The position numbers were made by a program, and so were the translations under genes. A stretch of DNA of 64,000 bases from Allobranchiibius sp. CTAmp26 (GTDB taxonomy: Bacteria; Actinomycetota; Actinomycetes; Actinomycetales; Dermatophilaceae): contig NZ_JAGEKR010000010.1 of the NCBI RefSeq assembly GCF_017565405.1, forward strand, positions 1 through 64,000. Reading direction: 5' to 3'. Below are positions 35,155 through 43,907 of this stretch, one piece after another; the first letter of the stretch is position 1, and every line of letters begins with the position of its first letter. Below the pieces are notes generated by a model that searched no databases, was not told the origin of the DNA, and saw only the letters and a list, made by a program, of their open reading frames with translations.

Positions 35155-36042
35155 ATGCAGACCCATCCCCAGCCGCCGGTGGAACTACACGAGTTGGTCG
35201 ATGCGTTCGCCGCCACCGGTCAGTCGATCCTCGATCTGGGGCTGACCTGCCACCCCGAGGACTTCGACAAGCCGACCGAGCTGCCCGGGTGGAGCGTCAA
35301 GGACGTCTTCGCGCACGTCGCCGGCACCGAGCACCTGATGAACGGCGGCCAGGACCGCGAGGTCGAGGTCCCCGACTACGACTGGGTCCGCACCGACGCC
35401 GGCCGGTTCATGGAACGCGCCGTCGAGGTGCGCCGCAGTCGGTCGGGCGGGGAGATCGTCAACGAGTGGCGGGATCTGCTGCCCAAGCGCGTCGAGTCGT
35501 ACCGCGACCCGACGCTGACACCCGAGACCGTGGTGCAGGGTCCGTTCGGTCCGATGGAGCTCACCGCCATGCTCCACTCTCGGCTCATCGACCTCTGGTG
35601 CCACGAGCAGGACCTGCGGGAGGCGCTGCACTCGATCGGCAACCTGGACTCCGCGGGCGCCGCCGCCTTCACGAGCGACGTGCTCGCCGCGTTCCCCGCG
35701 CGCGCCGCGCGGCGCGCGAACCTCGAGGTCGGCAGCGTCGTGATCATCGAGTGCACCGGCCCCGTCATGGCCCGACAGGGCATTCGCATCGTGGAAGGGT
35801 CCGACGGTCGGCCGTACGCCGAATCGCTCTTCTCCGGCACCGCCCACGTCGACAAGGTCGACGACGAGACGGGCGAGATCATCCCGCTGCCCCTGGGGAA
35901 AATCACGACGATCCGGCTCAGCACCGAGTCGCTCACCCGTCGGGGCTCCGGGCGGATCTCGACGGCAGACCTGCGCTACAGCGTCGAGGGCGACGAGGCC
36001 GCAGCGGCTCGCGTGCTCGACGTCCTCACCATCACTCCATAG
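35155..36042 (+). CDS. Mycothiol-dependent maleylpyruvate isomerase-family protein
   Basis: 295 residues. N-terminal DinB-like four-helix domain (about 8-160) with ELPGWSVKDVFAHVAGTEHLM and LIDLWCHEQDLREAL providing the three His metal ligands; the C-terminal domain (about 185-290) is the SCP2-like half found in MDMPI proteins. The family uses mycothiol as a cofactor, supporting an actinobacterial host. Substrate not defined. Monocistronic; a perfect inverted repeat starts at the last base of its stop codon. Confidence 0.87.
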   Translation: MQTHPQPPVELHELVDAFAATGQSILDLGLTCHPEDFDKPTELPGWSVKDVFAHVAGTEHLMNGGQDREVEVPDYDWVRTDAGRFMERAVEVRRSRSGGEIVNEWRDLLPKRVESYRDPTLTPETVVQGPFGPMELTAMLHSRLIDLWCHEQDLREALHSIGNLDSAGAAAFTSDVLAAFPARAARRANLEVGSVVIIECTGPVMARQGIRIVEGSDGRPYAESLFSGTAHVDKVDDETGEIIPLPLGKITTIRLSTESLTRRGSGRISTADLRYSVEGDEAAAARVLDVLTITP

Positions 36043-36082
36043 GAAACATTCACAGCCGATTTGATCGTCTGTGAATGTTTCC
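36042..36082. terminator. 14-bp perfect inverted repeat after the isomerase-family gene
   Basis: GGAAACATTCACAG and CTGTGAATGTTTCC are separated by 13 bases. The repeat starts at the last base of the TAG stop. It may be a terminator, but it is AT-rich and lies immediately before the MarR operator, so a regulatory or promoter role is also possible. Confidence 0.6.
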
Positions 36083-36084
36083 AT

Positions 36085-36109
36085 ATAGTTGCATGGCGCA
36101 AGCAACTAT
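36085..36109. promoter_or_regulatory. MarR operator overlapping the marR ribosome binding site
   Basis: ATAGTTGC and GCAACTAT are perfect arms separated by nine bases, a style common for MarR repressors of efflux operons. It ends ten bases before the marR ATG and touches GGAGG, so binding would block both transcription and translation start. Confidence 0.78.
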
Positions 36110-36118
36110 GGAGGCGGT

Positions 36119-36634
36119 ATGGCGGTCAGTCTGGGCATGGCATCGAAGGTCGGTGAGGACCTCGTGCACCTGATGAAGGCGATGAGCGCCCTCAAGCACC
36201 ACGTGCCGCGGCTGCACCCCGACGTCGAGACGTCCGCCTACCCGGTGCTCTTCGCCGTGTCGACGGGACCGCTGCGGGTGTCGGCGATCGCCGAGCGCAT
36301 CCACTCCGACGTCTCGACCGTCAGCCGGCAGGTCAGCCATCTGGTGCAGGTCCGGATTCTGGAGAAGGTGTCCGACCCGGCGGACGGGCGCGCGCAGAAC
36401 ATCGCGCTGGCGCCCGACGGCAAGCAGCTCCTGGAGGACATCCACGAGAGCAGGGGAGAGATGTTCGCCACCTTGATGTCGAGCTGGACCACGGACGAGG
36501 CCCAGGACTTCGACCATTCGCTGCGGCGCCTGAACGACGACCTCACTCGCACATTCGCCGCCCGTTCCACATCCGGTCCCACGGACCGGTCCGACGCATC
36601 CACCACCACAACCACCGGAAAGGAGTCGATGTGA
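36119..36634 (+). CDS. MarR-family repressor
   Basis: 171 residues with a winged helix-turn-helix (about 45-115: LRVSAIAERIHSDVSTVSRQVSHLVQ, then DPADGRAQNIALAPDG wing). ATG 36119 has GGAGGCGGT directly upstream. Its TGA overlaps the GTG of the exporter, so the pair is one operon under the palindrome at 36085-36109, typical of ligand-induced drug efflux. Confidence 0.92.
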   Translation: MAVSLGMASKVGEDLVHLMKAMSALKHHVPRLHPDVETSAYPVLFAVSTGPLRVSAIAERIHSDVSTVSRQVSHLVQVRILEKVSDPADGRAQNIALAPDGKQLLEDIHESRGEMFATLMSSWTTDEAQDFDHSLRRLNDDLTRTFAARSTSGPTDRSDASTTTTTGKESM

Positions 36635-38451
36635 CTGCTCAGACCAGTGCGGCCAACCCGCCCGCAGCCTCCAGCGGCCAGTACTCCCACGCGCAGATCC
36701 TGCGCATCCTCGGCGGACTCATGCTCGGCATGTTCCTGGCCGCACTCGACCAGACCATCGTCAGCACCGCGATCCGCACCATCGGCGACGACCTGCACGG
36801 CCTGTCCGTGCAGGCCTGGGTCACCACGGCGTACCTGATCACCTCGACGATCACCACGCCGATCTACGGCAAGCTCGGCGACATGTACGGCCGCAAGAAG
36901 CTGTTCATGTTCGCGATCACCGTCTTCGTGATCGGTTCCGCCGCCTGCTCGTTCGCCACCTCCATGTACATGCTGGCCGCGTTCCGCGCGTTCCAGGGTC
37001 TGGGCGCCGGTGGTCTGTTCACCCTCGTGCTGGCGATCATCGGCGACCTCGTGCCGCCGCGTGAGCGCGCCAAGTACACGGGTTACTTCATGGCGACCTT
37101 CGCCACCTCCAGCGTCCTCGGCCCGGTCATCGGCGGCCTCTTCGCCGAGACCTCCTCGATCCTGTTCATCTCCGGCTGGCGCTGGGTGTTCCTGGTCAAC
37201 GTGCCGATCGGCATCGCCGCGCTCTTCGTCGTGTGGCGCACGCTGCACCTGGACCACGTCCAGCGCAAGGCACGCATCGACTGGTGGGGCGCCGTCGCGC
37301 TGGTCATCGGCCTGGTCCCCACGCTCACGGTCGCCGAGCAGGGCCGCACCTGGGGCTGGACCTCGGGTCGCTCCATCACGGCGTATGTCATCGCCGTCAT
37401 CGGCGTGGCGATGTTCATCCTCGTCGAGCGCGCGATGGCCGACGACGCGCTGATCCCGCTGCGCATCTTCAAGCTGCGTGCGGCATCGGTCACGATCGTC
37501 GCCAGCATCATCGTCGGCATGGGCATGTTCGGCGGCATCACCGTGCTGCCGCTTTACTTCCAGATCGTGCACGGCGCATCGCCGATGACGTCCGGATTCC
37601 TGATGCTGCCGATGGTCGCGGGCCTGATGATCGCCGGCATCATCTCCGGACAGGTCACCTCCCGTACCGGTCGCATCCGCGAGTTCCCGATCTTCGGTAC
37701 GGCGATCGGGACCGTGGGCCTGCTCCTGCTCTTCCTCTTCGTCAACGCTGACACCCCGGTCTGGGAGGTCATGGCCTTCATGTTCATCTTCGGCTACGGC
37801 CTGGGTAACTGCATGCAGCCGCTGACGATCATCGTGCAGAACGCCGTGCCTCCGAAGGAGATCGGCGTCGCCACCTCCTCGGCGACGTTCTTCCGCCAGA
37901 TGGGCGGCACGCTCGGCGTGGCGATCTTCCTGTCGATCCTCTTCAGCACGGTCGGCGACAAGATCACCTCGGCGATCCAGGCGGCACCCCCCGCCGTGCA
38001 GGGTCAGATCGCCCAGAATCGCAGCGTCGTCGCGCAGATCCAGAACGACTCCTCGGTCATCAACAAACTGCCCGTGGACGCGCGTCACCCGTTCAAGGTC
38101 GGCTTCGCGGACTCGATCCACATCATCTTCATCGTGGCGGCCGCGGTCATGTTGGTCGGCTTCCTGGTCCTGCTGCTGATGCCGAAGGTGGAGTTGCGCG
38201 GTCAGTCGGCTGCCGACGCCGCCAAGGCGGAGGCTGCGGCGCCGGCGGGCGGGACGTCTGCGGCGTACGACGTGGACCCGTCCGTGACCGACCTGGTCGG
38301 TCCCCCGGCCCACGGAGCGACCGAGGACGAGGCGCCGCGGCACCGGGCGTCGGACGACGCCTTCGCGACGGTGCCGGCTCACCCGGCCGACGAGGCGCCG
38401 AAGCACGCAGCCGCCGGCGGCGACTACCACCCGAGGCACGTGCAGGACTGA
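36631..38451 (+). CDS. DHA2-family (EmrB/QacA) 14-helix drug exporter
   Basis: 606 residues. Fourteen predicted helices span about 25-520, with the DHA2 signatures LAALDQTIVSTAIRTI in helix 1 and GKLGDMYGRKKLFM motif A. The cytoplasmic tail (about 525-606) is unusually long, Ala/His/Asp-rich and ends HPRHVQD. GTG 36631 is coupled to marR (GTGA). Proton-driven export of hydrophobic drugs is the family function; the substrate is not known. Confidence 0.92.
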   Translation: MTAQTSAANPPAASSGQYSHAQILRILGGLMLGMFLAALDQTIVSTAIRTIGDDLHGLSVQAWVTTAYLITSTITTPIYGKLGDMYGRKKLFMFAITVFVIGSAACSFATSMYMLAAFRAFQGLGAGGLFTLVLAIIGDLVPPRERAKYTGYFMATFATSSVLGPVIGGLFAETSSILFISGWRWVFLVNVPIGIAALFVVWRTLHLDHVQRKARIDWWGAVALVIGLVPTLTVAEQGRTWGWTSGRSITAYVIAVIGVAMFILVERAMADDALIPLRIFKLRAASVTIVASIIVGMGMFGGITVLPLYFQIVHGASPMTSGFLMLPMVAGLMIAGIISGQVTSRTGRIREFPIFGTAIGTVGLLLLFLFVNADTPVWEVMAFMFIFGYGLGNCMQPLTIIVQNAVPPKEIGVATSSATFFRQMGGTLGVAIFLSILFSTVGDKITSAIQAAPPAVQGQIAQNRSVVAQIQNDSSVINKLPVDARHPFKVGFADSIHIIFIVAAAVMLVGFLVLLLMPKVELRGQSAADAAKAEAAAPAGGTSAAYDVDPSVTDLVGPPAHGATEDEAPRHRASDDAFATVPAHPADEAPKHAAAGGDYHPRHVQD

Positions 38452-38470
38452 TCCGGTCCGGCATCCTCAC

Positions 38471-38516
38471 CGAGTGCGCGTTTCGCAGGCCCACGGCCTC
38501 GCGAAACGCGCACTCG
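38471..38516 (+). terminator. Terminator hairpin after the DHA2 exporter
   Basis: CGAGTGCGCGTTTCGC and its exact complement form 16 bp, extended by AGGCC/GGCCT towards the loop. It lies 19 bases after the exporter stop. It overlaps an in-frame ATG at 38474 that would otherwise extend the next gene, and argues against that start. Confidence 0.82.
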
Positions 38517-38548
38517 GCGTTCGGGGGCCGGATGCGGTGAGGGACGAT

Positions 38549-41383
38549 GTGCCCGTGGACGAACTGGTGACGCGGCTGACCGCGAGCGGCATCGAGGCGC
38601 ACGCGGACCCCCTCACCCGCTCCCTCTACACCAGTGACGCGTCCCTCTACCGGATCGCGCCGGCGGCAGTAGCCTTCCCACGGTCGAGCGAGCAGGTCGA
38701 GCAGGCGTACGCCGTGGCGCGCGACCTCGGCGTACCGCTCACCACCCGCGGCGCCGGCACCTCGATCGCCGGCAACTCGATCGGCGCGGGTCTGGTGCTG
38801 GACTTCTCCCGGCACCTGGACCAGGTGCTGCACATCGACCCCGAGGCCCGCACGGCCGTCGTACAGCCCGGTGTCGTGCAGGCCCGCCTGCAGTCGGCCG
38901 CCTCGCCGCACGGACTGCGGTTCGGGCCCGACCCCTCCACATCCACCCGCTGCACGATCGGCGGCATGCTCGGCAACAATGCGTGCGGTTCGCGCACCCT
39001 GGGCTACGGACGCACTGTCGACAACGTCGTTGCCCTGAAAGGATTCTGGGGCACCGGGGACCGCTTCGACCTCACCTCTGGGACGCGCTCGACCGGGCCG
39101 GTCGCGCAGCAGCTGACCGGGCTCGGGGCCGAGAACCTGGAGCTCATCCGTACGTCGTTCGCGCGATTCGGACGCCAGGTTTCCGGCTACTCCATGGAGC
39201 ACCTGCTGCCCGAGCGGAACGTCGACCTCGCGCGCTTCCTGGTGGGATCCGAGGGCACCCTGTCGGTGCTCACCGAGGCCACCGTGCGACTGGTGCGCGA
39301 CCCGGCGGTGCGGGTGATGATCGTGCTCGGCTATCCCGACATCACCCTGGCCGGCGATGCCACCCCGGCCGTGCTGACCCATCAGCCGACAGCCTGCGAA
39401 GGGTTCGACCAACGGCTGCTCGACGTGCTGCACAGCCGTGGCGGCACCTCCCCGCCGCTTCCGCCGGGGCCAGCGTGGCTGTTCACCGAGGTGTCCGGTG
39501 AGGACCGGGGCGAGGTGCTCGCCCGGGCCGAGGCCATGGTCGACGATGCCGGTCTCGGCGCGCACTCCAGCCTGATCGTCACCGACGCCGCACAGGCCGC
39601 GGCGCTCTGGCGGATCCGGGCGGACGGCGCCGGGCTCGCGGGTCGCTCCCCCGCGGGGAAGCCGGCCTGGCCCGGCTGGGAGGACGCCGCCGTACCCCCG
39701 ACGTCGCTCGGCGCCTACCTGCGCGACTTCGACGAGCTCGTGGTCGCCCACGGCCTCAGCAGCGCGCCGTACGGTCACTTCGGCGACGGATGCATGCACG
39801 TGCGCCTCGACGTCCCGCTGGACGCGCCCGACGGCCCGACCCAGCTGAGGGAGTTCGTGGTGGATGCCGCGAAACTCGTTGCGACGTACGGCGGTTCGCT
39901 CTCCGGCGAGCACGGCGACGGGCGCGCGCGCAGTGAGCTGCTGCCGCTGATGTACTCCCCCGAGGTCATCGACCTCTTCGCCGCGGCCAAGCACGCGTGC
40001 GACCCGGACAACTTGCTCAACCCCGGCGTGCTGGTCGACCCCGCGCCACTGGACGCGGACCTGCGCTTCCCGGCCCGCCGGACCCCCACGCCGCTGGCGT
40101 TCTCCTGGACCGCCGACGGTGGCGACTTCAGCCAGGCCGTGCACCGCTGCACCGGGGTCGGCAAGTGTCGCGCGGACAACACTGCGAGCGGCGGGGTGAT
40201 GTGCCCGTCCTACCTCGCCACCCGCGAGGAGAAGGACTCCACCCGCGGCCGCGCGAGGGTGCTGCAGGAGATGCTCAACGGCTCCGTCGTCACCGGCGGC
40301 TGGCGCGCGCCCGAGGTGCACGACGCGCTCGACCTGTGCCTGTCCTGCAAGGGCTGCGCCTCGGACTGCCCGACCGGCATCGACATGGCGTCGTACAAGG
40401 CCGAGGTCTTGCACCAGTCGTACAAAGGGCGGCTGCGGCCGATAGCGCACTACGTCCTGGGGCAATTGCCGCGCTGGGTGCGCGCCGGTGCGCGAGCACC
40501 CAAGGTCGCGAACGCCCTTCTGCGCGCTGGCGATCGGATGCCCTTCGCGAAGTCCGCGGTGGGCGTCGACGCCCGACGCAGCATCCCGCAGGTCGCCGCC
40601 GACCCCTTCCGCAGTTGGGCCCGCGAGCACGGTCTGCACCCGTACGACGCCGCGCGCGCCACGGGCGACGAGGTCGTCCTGCTGGTCGACACCTTCACCG
40701 ACAACTTCTCACCGGCCGTCGGCGCCGCCATGGTCGCGGTCCTACGAGATGCCGGCTTCACCCCGGTGCTGCCGACCACCGCGGGCTGCTGCGGTCTCAC
40801 GTGGATCTCCACGGGCCAGCTCGACGGCGCCCGGCGACAGCTGGAACGCACCCTCGCGGGGCTGGCGCCCGCCGCCAACGCCGGAGTGCCGATCGTCGGC
40901 ATCGAGCCGTCCTGCACTGCGGTACTGCGGCACGACGCGGCCGAGCTGGTGCCCACCGACGACGCCCGCGCGGTGCGTGACGCGACGGTCACGCTGGCCG
41001 AGCTGCTCGCGCGTACGCCGGGCTGGTCACCGCCCTCCCTCGACGGCGTGCGGATCATCGCCCAGCCGCACTGCCACCACCACGCGGTGATGAGCTGGGC
41101 GGCCGACGCCGCGCTCTTGGAACGGGCCGGCGCGCAGGTGCAGCGACTGGGCGGCTGTTGCGGACTGGCCGGCAACTTCGGTGTTGAGAAGGGCCACTAC
41201 GACGTGTCGGTGGCGATCGCCGAACAGCAACTGCTGCCCGCCGTACGCGCTGCGCGGCCCGGCGACGTCGTGCTGGCCGACGGCTTCTCGTGCCGGACCC
41301 AGCTCGATGACCTGCTCGGCGCGCTGCCGGGCGGCGAGTCGCGCGGGATGCACCTGGCGCAGTTGCTCGCCGCCAAGTTGTAG
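38549..41383 (+). CDS. Fused FAD / Fe-S dehydrogenase, D-lactate dehydrogenase-like
   Basis: 944 residues: FAD-binding-4 domain (about 25-210; TTRGAGTSIAGNSIG, GGMLGNNACGS), FAD-oxidase C domain (about 240-505; GHFGDGCMHVRLD, GEHGDGRARSELL), two 4Fe-4S sites (starting about Cys534 in CTGVGKC and about 596 in CLSCKGCASDC), and CCG-type cysteine domains (AGCCGLTW, LGGCCGLAGNFG). This is the GlcD+GlpC-like fusion of membrane-linked D-lactate/D-2-hydroxyacid dehydrogenases. GTG 38549, with AGGGA just upstream, clears the terminator; ATG 38474 would add 25 residues inside it. Together with lutABC it gives two lactate-oxidising routes. Confidence 0.88.
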   Translation: MPVDELVTRLTASGIEAHADPLTRSLYTSDASLYRIAPAAVAFPRSSEQVEQAYAVARDLGVPLTTRGAGTSIAGNSIGAGLVLDFSRHLDQVLHIDPEARTAVVQPGVVQARLQSAASPHGLRFGPDPSTSTRCTIGGMLGNNACGSRTLGYGRTVDNVVALKGFWGTGDRFDLTSGTRSTGPVAQQLTGLGAENLELIRTSFARFGRQVSGYSMEHLLPERNVDLARFLVGSEGTLSVLTEATVRLVRDPAVRVMIVLGYPDITLAGDATPAVLTHQPTACEGFDQRLLDVLHSRGGTSPPLPPGPAWLFTEVSGEDRGEVLARAEAMVDDAGLGAHSSLIVTDAAQAAALWRIRADGAGLAGRSPAGKPAWPGWEDAAVPPTSLGAYLRDFDELVVAHGLSSAPYGHFGDGCMHVRLDVPLDAPDGPTQLREFVVDAAKLVATYGGSLSGEHGDGRARSELLPLMYSPEVIDLFAAAKHACDPDNLLNPGVLVDPAPLDADLRFPARRTPTPLAFSWTADGGDFSQAVHRCTGVGKCRADNTASGGVMCPSYLATREEKDSTRGRARVLQEMLNGSVVTGGWRAPEVHDALDLCLSCKGCASDCPTGIDMASYKAEVLHQSYKGRLRPIAHYVLGQLPRWVRAGARAPKVANALLRAGDRMPFAKSAVGVDARRSIPQVAADPFRSWAREHGLHPYDAARATGDEVVLLVDTFTDNFSPAVGAAMVAVLRDAGFTPVLPTTAGCCGLTWISTGQLDGARRQLERTLAGLAPAANAGVPIVGIEPSCTAVLRHDAAELVPTDDARAVRDATVTLAELLARTPGWSPPSLDGVRIIAQPHCHHHAVMSWAADAALLERAGAQVQRLGGCCGLAGNFGVEKGHYDVSVAIAEQQLLPAVRAARPGDVVLADGFSCRTQLDDLLGALPGGESRGMHLAQLLAAKL

Positions 41384-41421
41384 GAACGTACGCGCTCTAT
41401 AGCGCGCGCACCTTCCTACAA
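41378..41421. terminator. Hairpin overlapping the stop codon of the D-lactate dehydrogenase-like gene
   Basis: TTGTAGGAA and TTCCTACAA enclose an inner CGCGCT-CTAT-AGCGCG stem. The left arm contains the last codon and the TAG stop, so terminator and gene end are interlocked. Confidence 0.8.
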
Positions 41422-41429
41422 CTGCCGAC

Positions 41430-41475
41430 GTTGGGAGCACGTGCGTGCTCCATCGGGCGCGCTCGTACTCCCAAC
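41430..41475. terminator. Second hairpin between convergent genes
   Basis: GTTGGGAG pairs with CTCCCAAC; inside, GGAGCACG-TG-CGTGCTCC forms its own perfect hairpin. It ends eight bases before the E2 stop and probably terminates the leftward bkd operon. Confidence 0.75.
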
Positions 41476-41482
41476 TCCGTCG

Positions 41483-42898
41483 TCAGCCCCAGACGAGGGC
41501 CCGGGACGGGTCCTGCAACAGGGCCGCGACGTCGGCGAGGAAACGCGAGCCGAGATCCCCGTCGACCATCCGGTGGTCGAAGGAGAGCGACAGCTGGGTG
41601 ACGTGCCGCGGCACGATCGTCTCGGTGCCGTCGGCGTCGGCGACCACCCACGGCATCCGGCGCACGGCGCCGAAGCACAGGATCGCCGCCTCGCCGGGGT
41701 TGATGATCGGCGTGCCGGTGTCGACGCCGAAGACCCCGACGTTGGTGATGGTGATCGTGCCGCCGGACATGTCGCCCGGAGGGGTACGACCCTCGCGAGC
41801 CGTCGACGTCAACGCACCGAGCGCCTCGGCGAGCTCGCGCATCGACATCGCGTCGGCGTCCTTGATGTTCGGCACCACGAGCCCCCGCGGGGTCGCGGCG
41901 GCGATCCCGAGGTTGACGTAACGCTTCTGGACGATCTCGGCGGAACCGTCCGCCTGCTGCGCCCACGAGGCGTTGATGCCCGGATTGCGTTTCACTGCAA
42001 CGCAGAGCGCCCTCGCGAGCACGGTCAGCGGGGTGACCTTCAAGCCCGCAAACTCGCGATCCGAGCGCAACCGGTCGACCAGCTCCATGGTGGCGCTCAC
42101 GTCGATCGTGACGAACTCGGTGACGTGCGGCGCGGTGAACGCCGAGGCCACCATCGCGTCGGCGGTGAACTTACGCACTCCCTTCACGGGGATGCGCGTC
42201 TCACGCTCCTGTGCATCCGCGCGCACGGCGGCGGGCGCCGAATCAGCGCTCGGCACAGTGCCGTTCGCCAAGTAACACTCGACGTCGGCGCGCGACACGA
42301 TGCCCGACTCGGCCGACGGCGCGACGCTCGACAGGTCCACGCCGTGGTCCTTGGCGAACTTGCGCACCGGCGGTTTCGCCAGCACCTTGCCACCGGTCGC
42401 GGCCGCTGGGGTCGTCGCGCGCTCCATAGAGCGCGCCGCGACCTCAGCCACCGCAGGAGCGGGCGGCGCGGGAGCGGGTGCGGCGGCCACGGGGGCCGGC
42501 GGCGCCGGTGCAGCTGCCGGTACGGCGGTAGCCCCCTTGCGGGCCCGCCGCGCGGTGGGCGCCGGAGCGGCGCCGTACCCGACCAGGTGCGGGGTGCGCT
42601 CCTCGGGCTCCTCGGCTGACGGCGTCGTCACCTCGGACGGATCGCTGCTCGCGGCACCGGCCACCTCCACGGCGATGATCGGGCTACCGACCTCGACGGT
42701 CGCGCCCTCCTCGACCAGCAGCTGAGTGACCTTGCCGGCCCACGGGATCGGCAACTCCACCAACGATTTCGCGGTCTCGATCTCTACGACGATGTCGTTG
42801 GTCGAGACCTCGTCGCCGACCTGCACCTTCCAGGTGACGATGTCGGCCTCGACCAGTCCCTCACCCGGGTCGGGGAGGTTGAACGTCTGCACAGCCAC
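41483..42898 (-). CDS. bkdC: 2-oxoacid dehydrogenase E2 (dihydrolipoyl acyltransferase)
   Basis: 471 residues: one lipoyl domain (1-80, lipoyl Lys44 in EIETAKSLVE), an Ala/Pro-rich linker, the E3/E1-binding domain (about 165-200, PPVRKFAKDHGVDLSSV), a second linker, and the acyltransferase core with the active-site motif FDHRMVDGD near the C-terminus. GTG 42898 has GGAAGGGG before it. Third gene of E1alpha-E1beta-E2; no E3 follows, so lipoamide dehydrogenase must be encoded elsewhere. Branched-chain rather than pyruvate specificity is inferred from the actinobacterial gene order. Confidence 0.93.
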   Translation of the reverse strand: MAVQTFNLPDPGEGLVEADIVTWKVQVGDEVSTNDIVVEIETAKSLVELPIPWAGKVTQLLVEEGATVEVGSPIIAVEVAGAASSDPSEVTTPSAEEPEERTPHLVGYGAAPAPTARRARKGATAVPAAAPAPPAPVAAAPAPAPPAPAVAEVAARSMERATTPAAATGGKVLAKPPVRKFAKDHGVDLSSVAPSAESGIVSRADVECYLANGTVPSADSAPAAVRADAQERETRIPVKGVRKFTADAMVASAFTAPHVTEFVTIDVSATMELVDRLRSDREFAGLKVTPLTVLARALCVAVKRNPGINASWAQQADGSAEIVQKRYVNLGIAAATPRGLVVPNIKDADAMSMRELAEALGALTSTAREGRTPPGDMSGGTITITNVGVFGVDTGTPIINPGEAAILCFGAVRRMPWVVADADGTETIVPRHVTQLSLSFDHRMVDGDLGSRFLADVAALLQDPSRALVWG

Positions 42899-42917
42899 GA
42901 AGGCCCCTTCCAGCGGA

Positions 42918-43907
42918 TCAGTAAGCGAGCGAGCGGTCGACGGCGTCGAGGATGCGATCGAGTCCCGGCAGGAACTCCTCCTCGAACCGGCTCGGCGGGT
43001 AGGGGATGTTGTACCCGCCGACCCGCAGCACGGGCGCCTCCAGGTGGTGGAAGCACTCCTGCTGGATGTGCGCTGCGATCTCCGAGCCCATCCCCAGGAA
43101 CGTGCTGGCCTCGTGCACCACGATCGCCCGGCCGGTGCCCTGCACGACGCGGTCGATGGTCTCGGTGTCGAGCGGCGACAGCGATCGCAGGTCGACCACC
43201 TGCAGCGAGATGCCTTCCTGCGCAGCGGCATCCGCTGCCTGCAGGCACGTCTTCACCGTCGGCCCGTACGCCAGCAAGGTCACCTGGGTGCCCTCGTGGA
43301 CGACCCGCGCGTCGTGCAGCCCGAGGATCGATCCGGCCTGCGGGTCCAGGTCGACCTCGGCGCGCTCGTGGTAGCGGCGCTTGGGCTCGTAGAACATCAC
43401 CGGGTCGTCACTGGAGATGGCCTGCTGGATCATCCAGTACGCATCCGCCGGGTCCGAGCACGCGACGACCCGCAGCCCCGCGGTGTGCGCGAAGTAGGCC
43501 TCGTTGGACTCGCTGTGATGCTCGACCGCGCCGATCCCGCCGCCGAACGGCACCCGGATGACGATGGGCAGCCGCAGCGCACCGCGCGAGCGGGCGTGCA
43601 TCTTGGCCAGCTGACTGACGATCTGGTCGAATGCCGGGTAGATGAAGCCGTCGAACTGGATCTCGACGACCGGCCGATAGCCGCGCATGGCCAGTCCGAT
43701 CGCCGTACCGACGATCCCGGACTCGGCGAGCGGGGTGTCGACGACCCGGTCCTCGCCGAAGTCCTTCTGCAGGCCCTCGGTGATGCGGAAGACGCCGCCG
43801 AGCTTGCCGACATCCTCGCCCATCAGCAGCACCTTGGGGTCGGCTTCCATGGCGGCCCGCAACCCTGCGTTGATGCCTTTGGCCAGGGTCATCTTCTGCG
43901 CGGCCAT
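42918..43907 (-). CDS. bkdB: 2-oxoacid dehydrogenase E1 beta subunit
   Basis: 329 residues, full length. Transketolase pyrimidine-binding domain (MGEDVGKLGGVFRITEGL; DTPLAESGIVGTAIGLA; FGGGIGAVEHHSES) and C-terminal transketolase domain. Forms an alpha2beta2 E1 with the upstream gene and decarboxylates branched-chain 2-oxoacids with TPP. ATG 43907 overlaps the E1alpha stop by one base. Confidence 0.94.
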   Translation of the reverse strand: MAAQKMTLAKGINAGLRAAMEADPKVLLMGEDVGKLGGVFRITEGLQKDFGEDRVVDTPLAESGIVGTAIGLAMRGYRPVVEIQFDGFIYPAFDQIVSQLAKMHARSRGALRLPIVIRVPFGGGIGAVEHHSESNEAYFAHTAGLRVVACSDPADAYWMIQQAISSDDPVMFYEPKRRYHERAEVDLDPQAGSILGLHDARVVHEGTQVTLLAYGPTVKTCLQAADAAAQEGISLQVVDLRSLSPLDTETIDRVVQGTGRAIVVHEASTFLGMGSEIAAHIQQECFHHLEAPVLRVGGYNIPYPPSRFEEEFLPGLDRILDAVDRSLAY

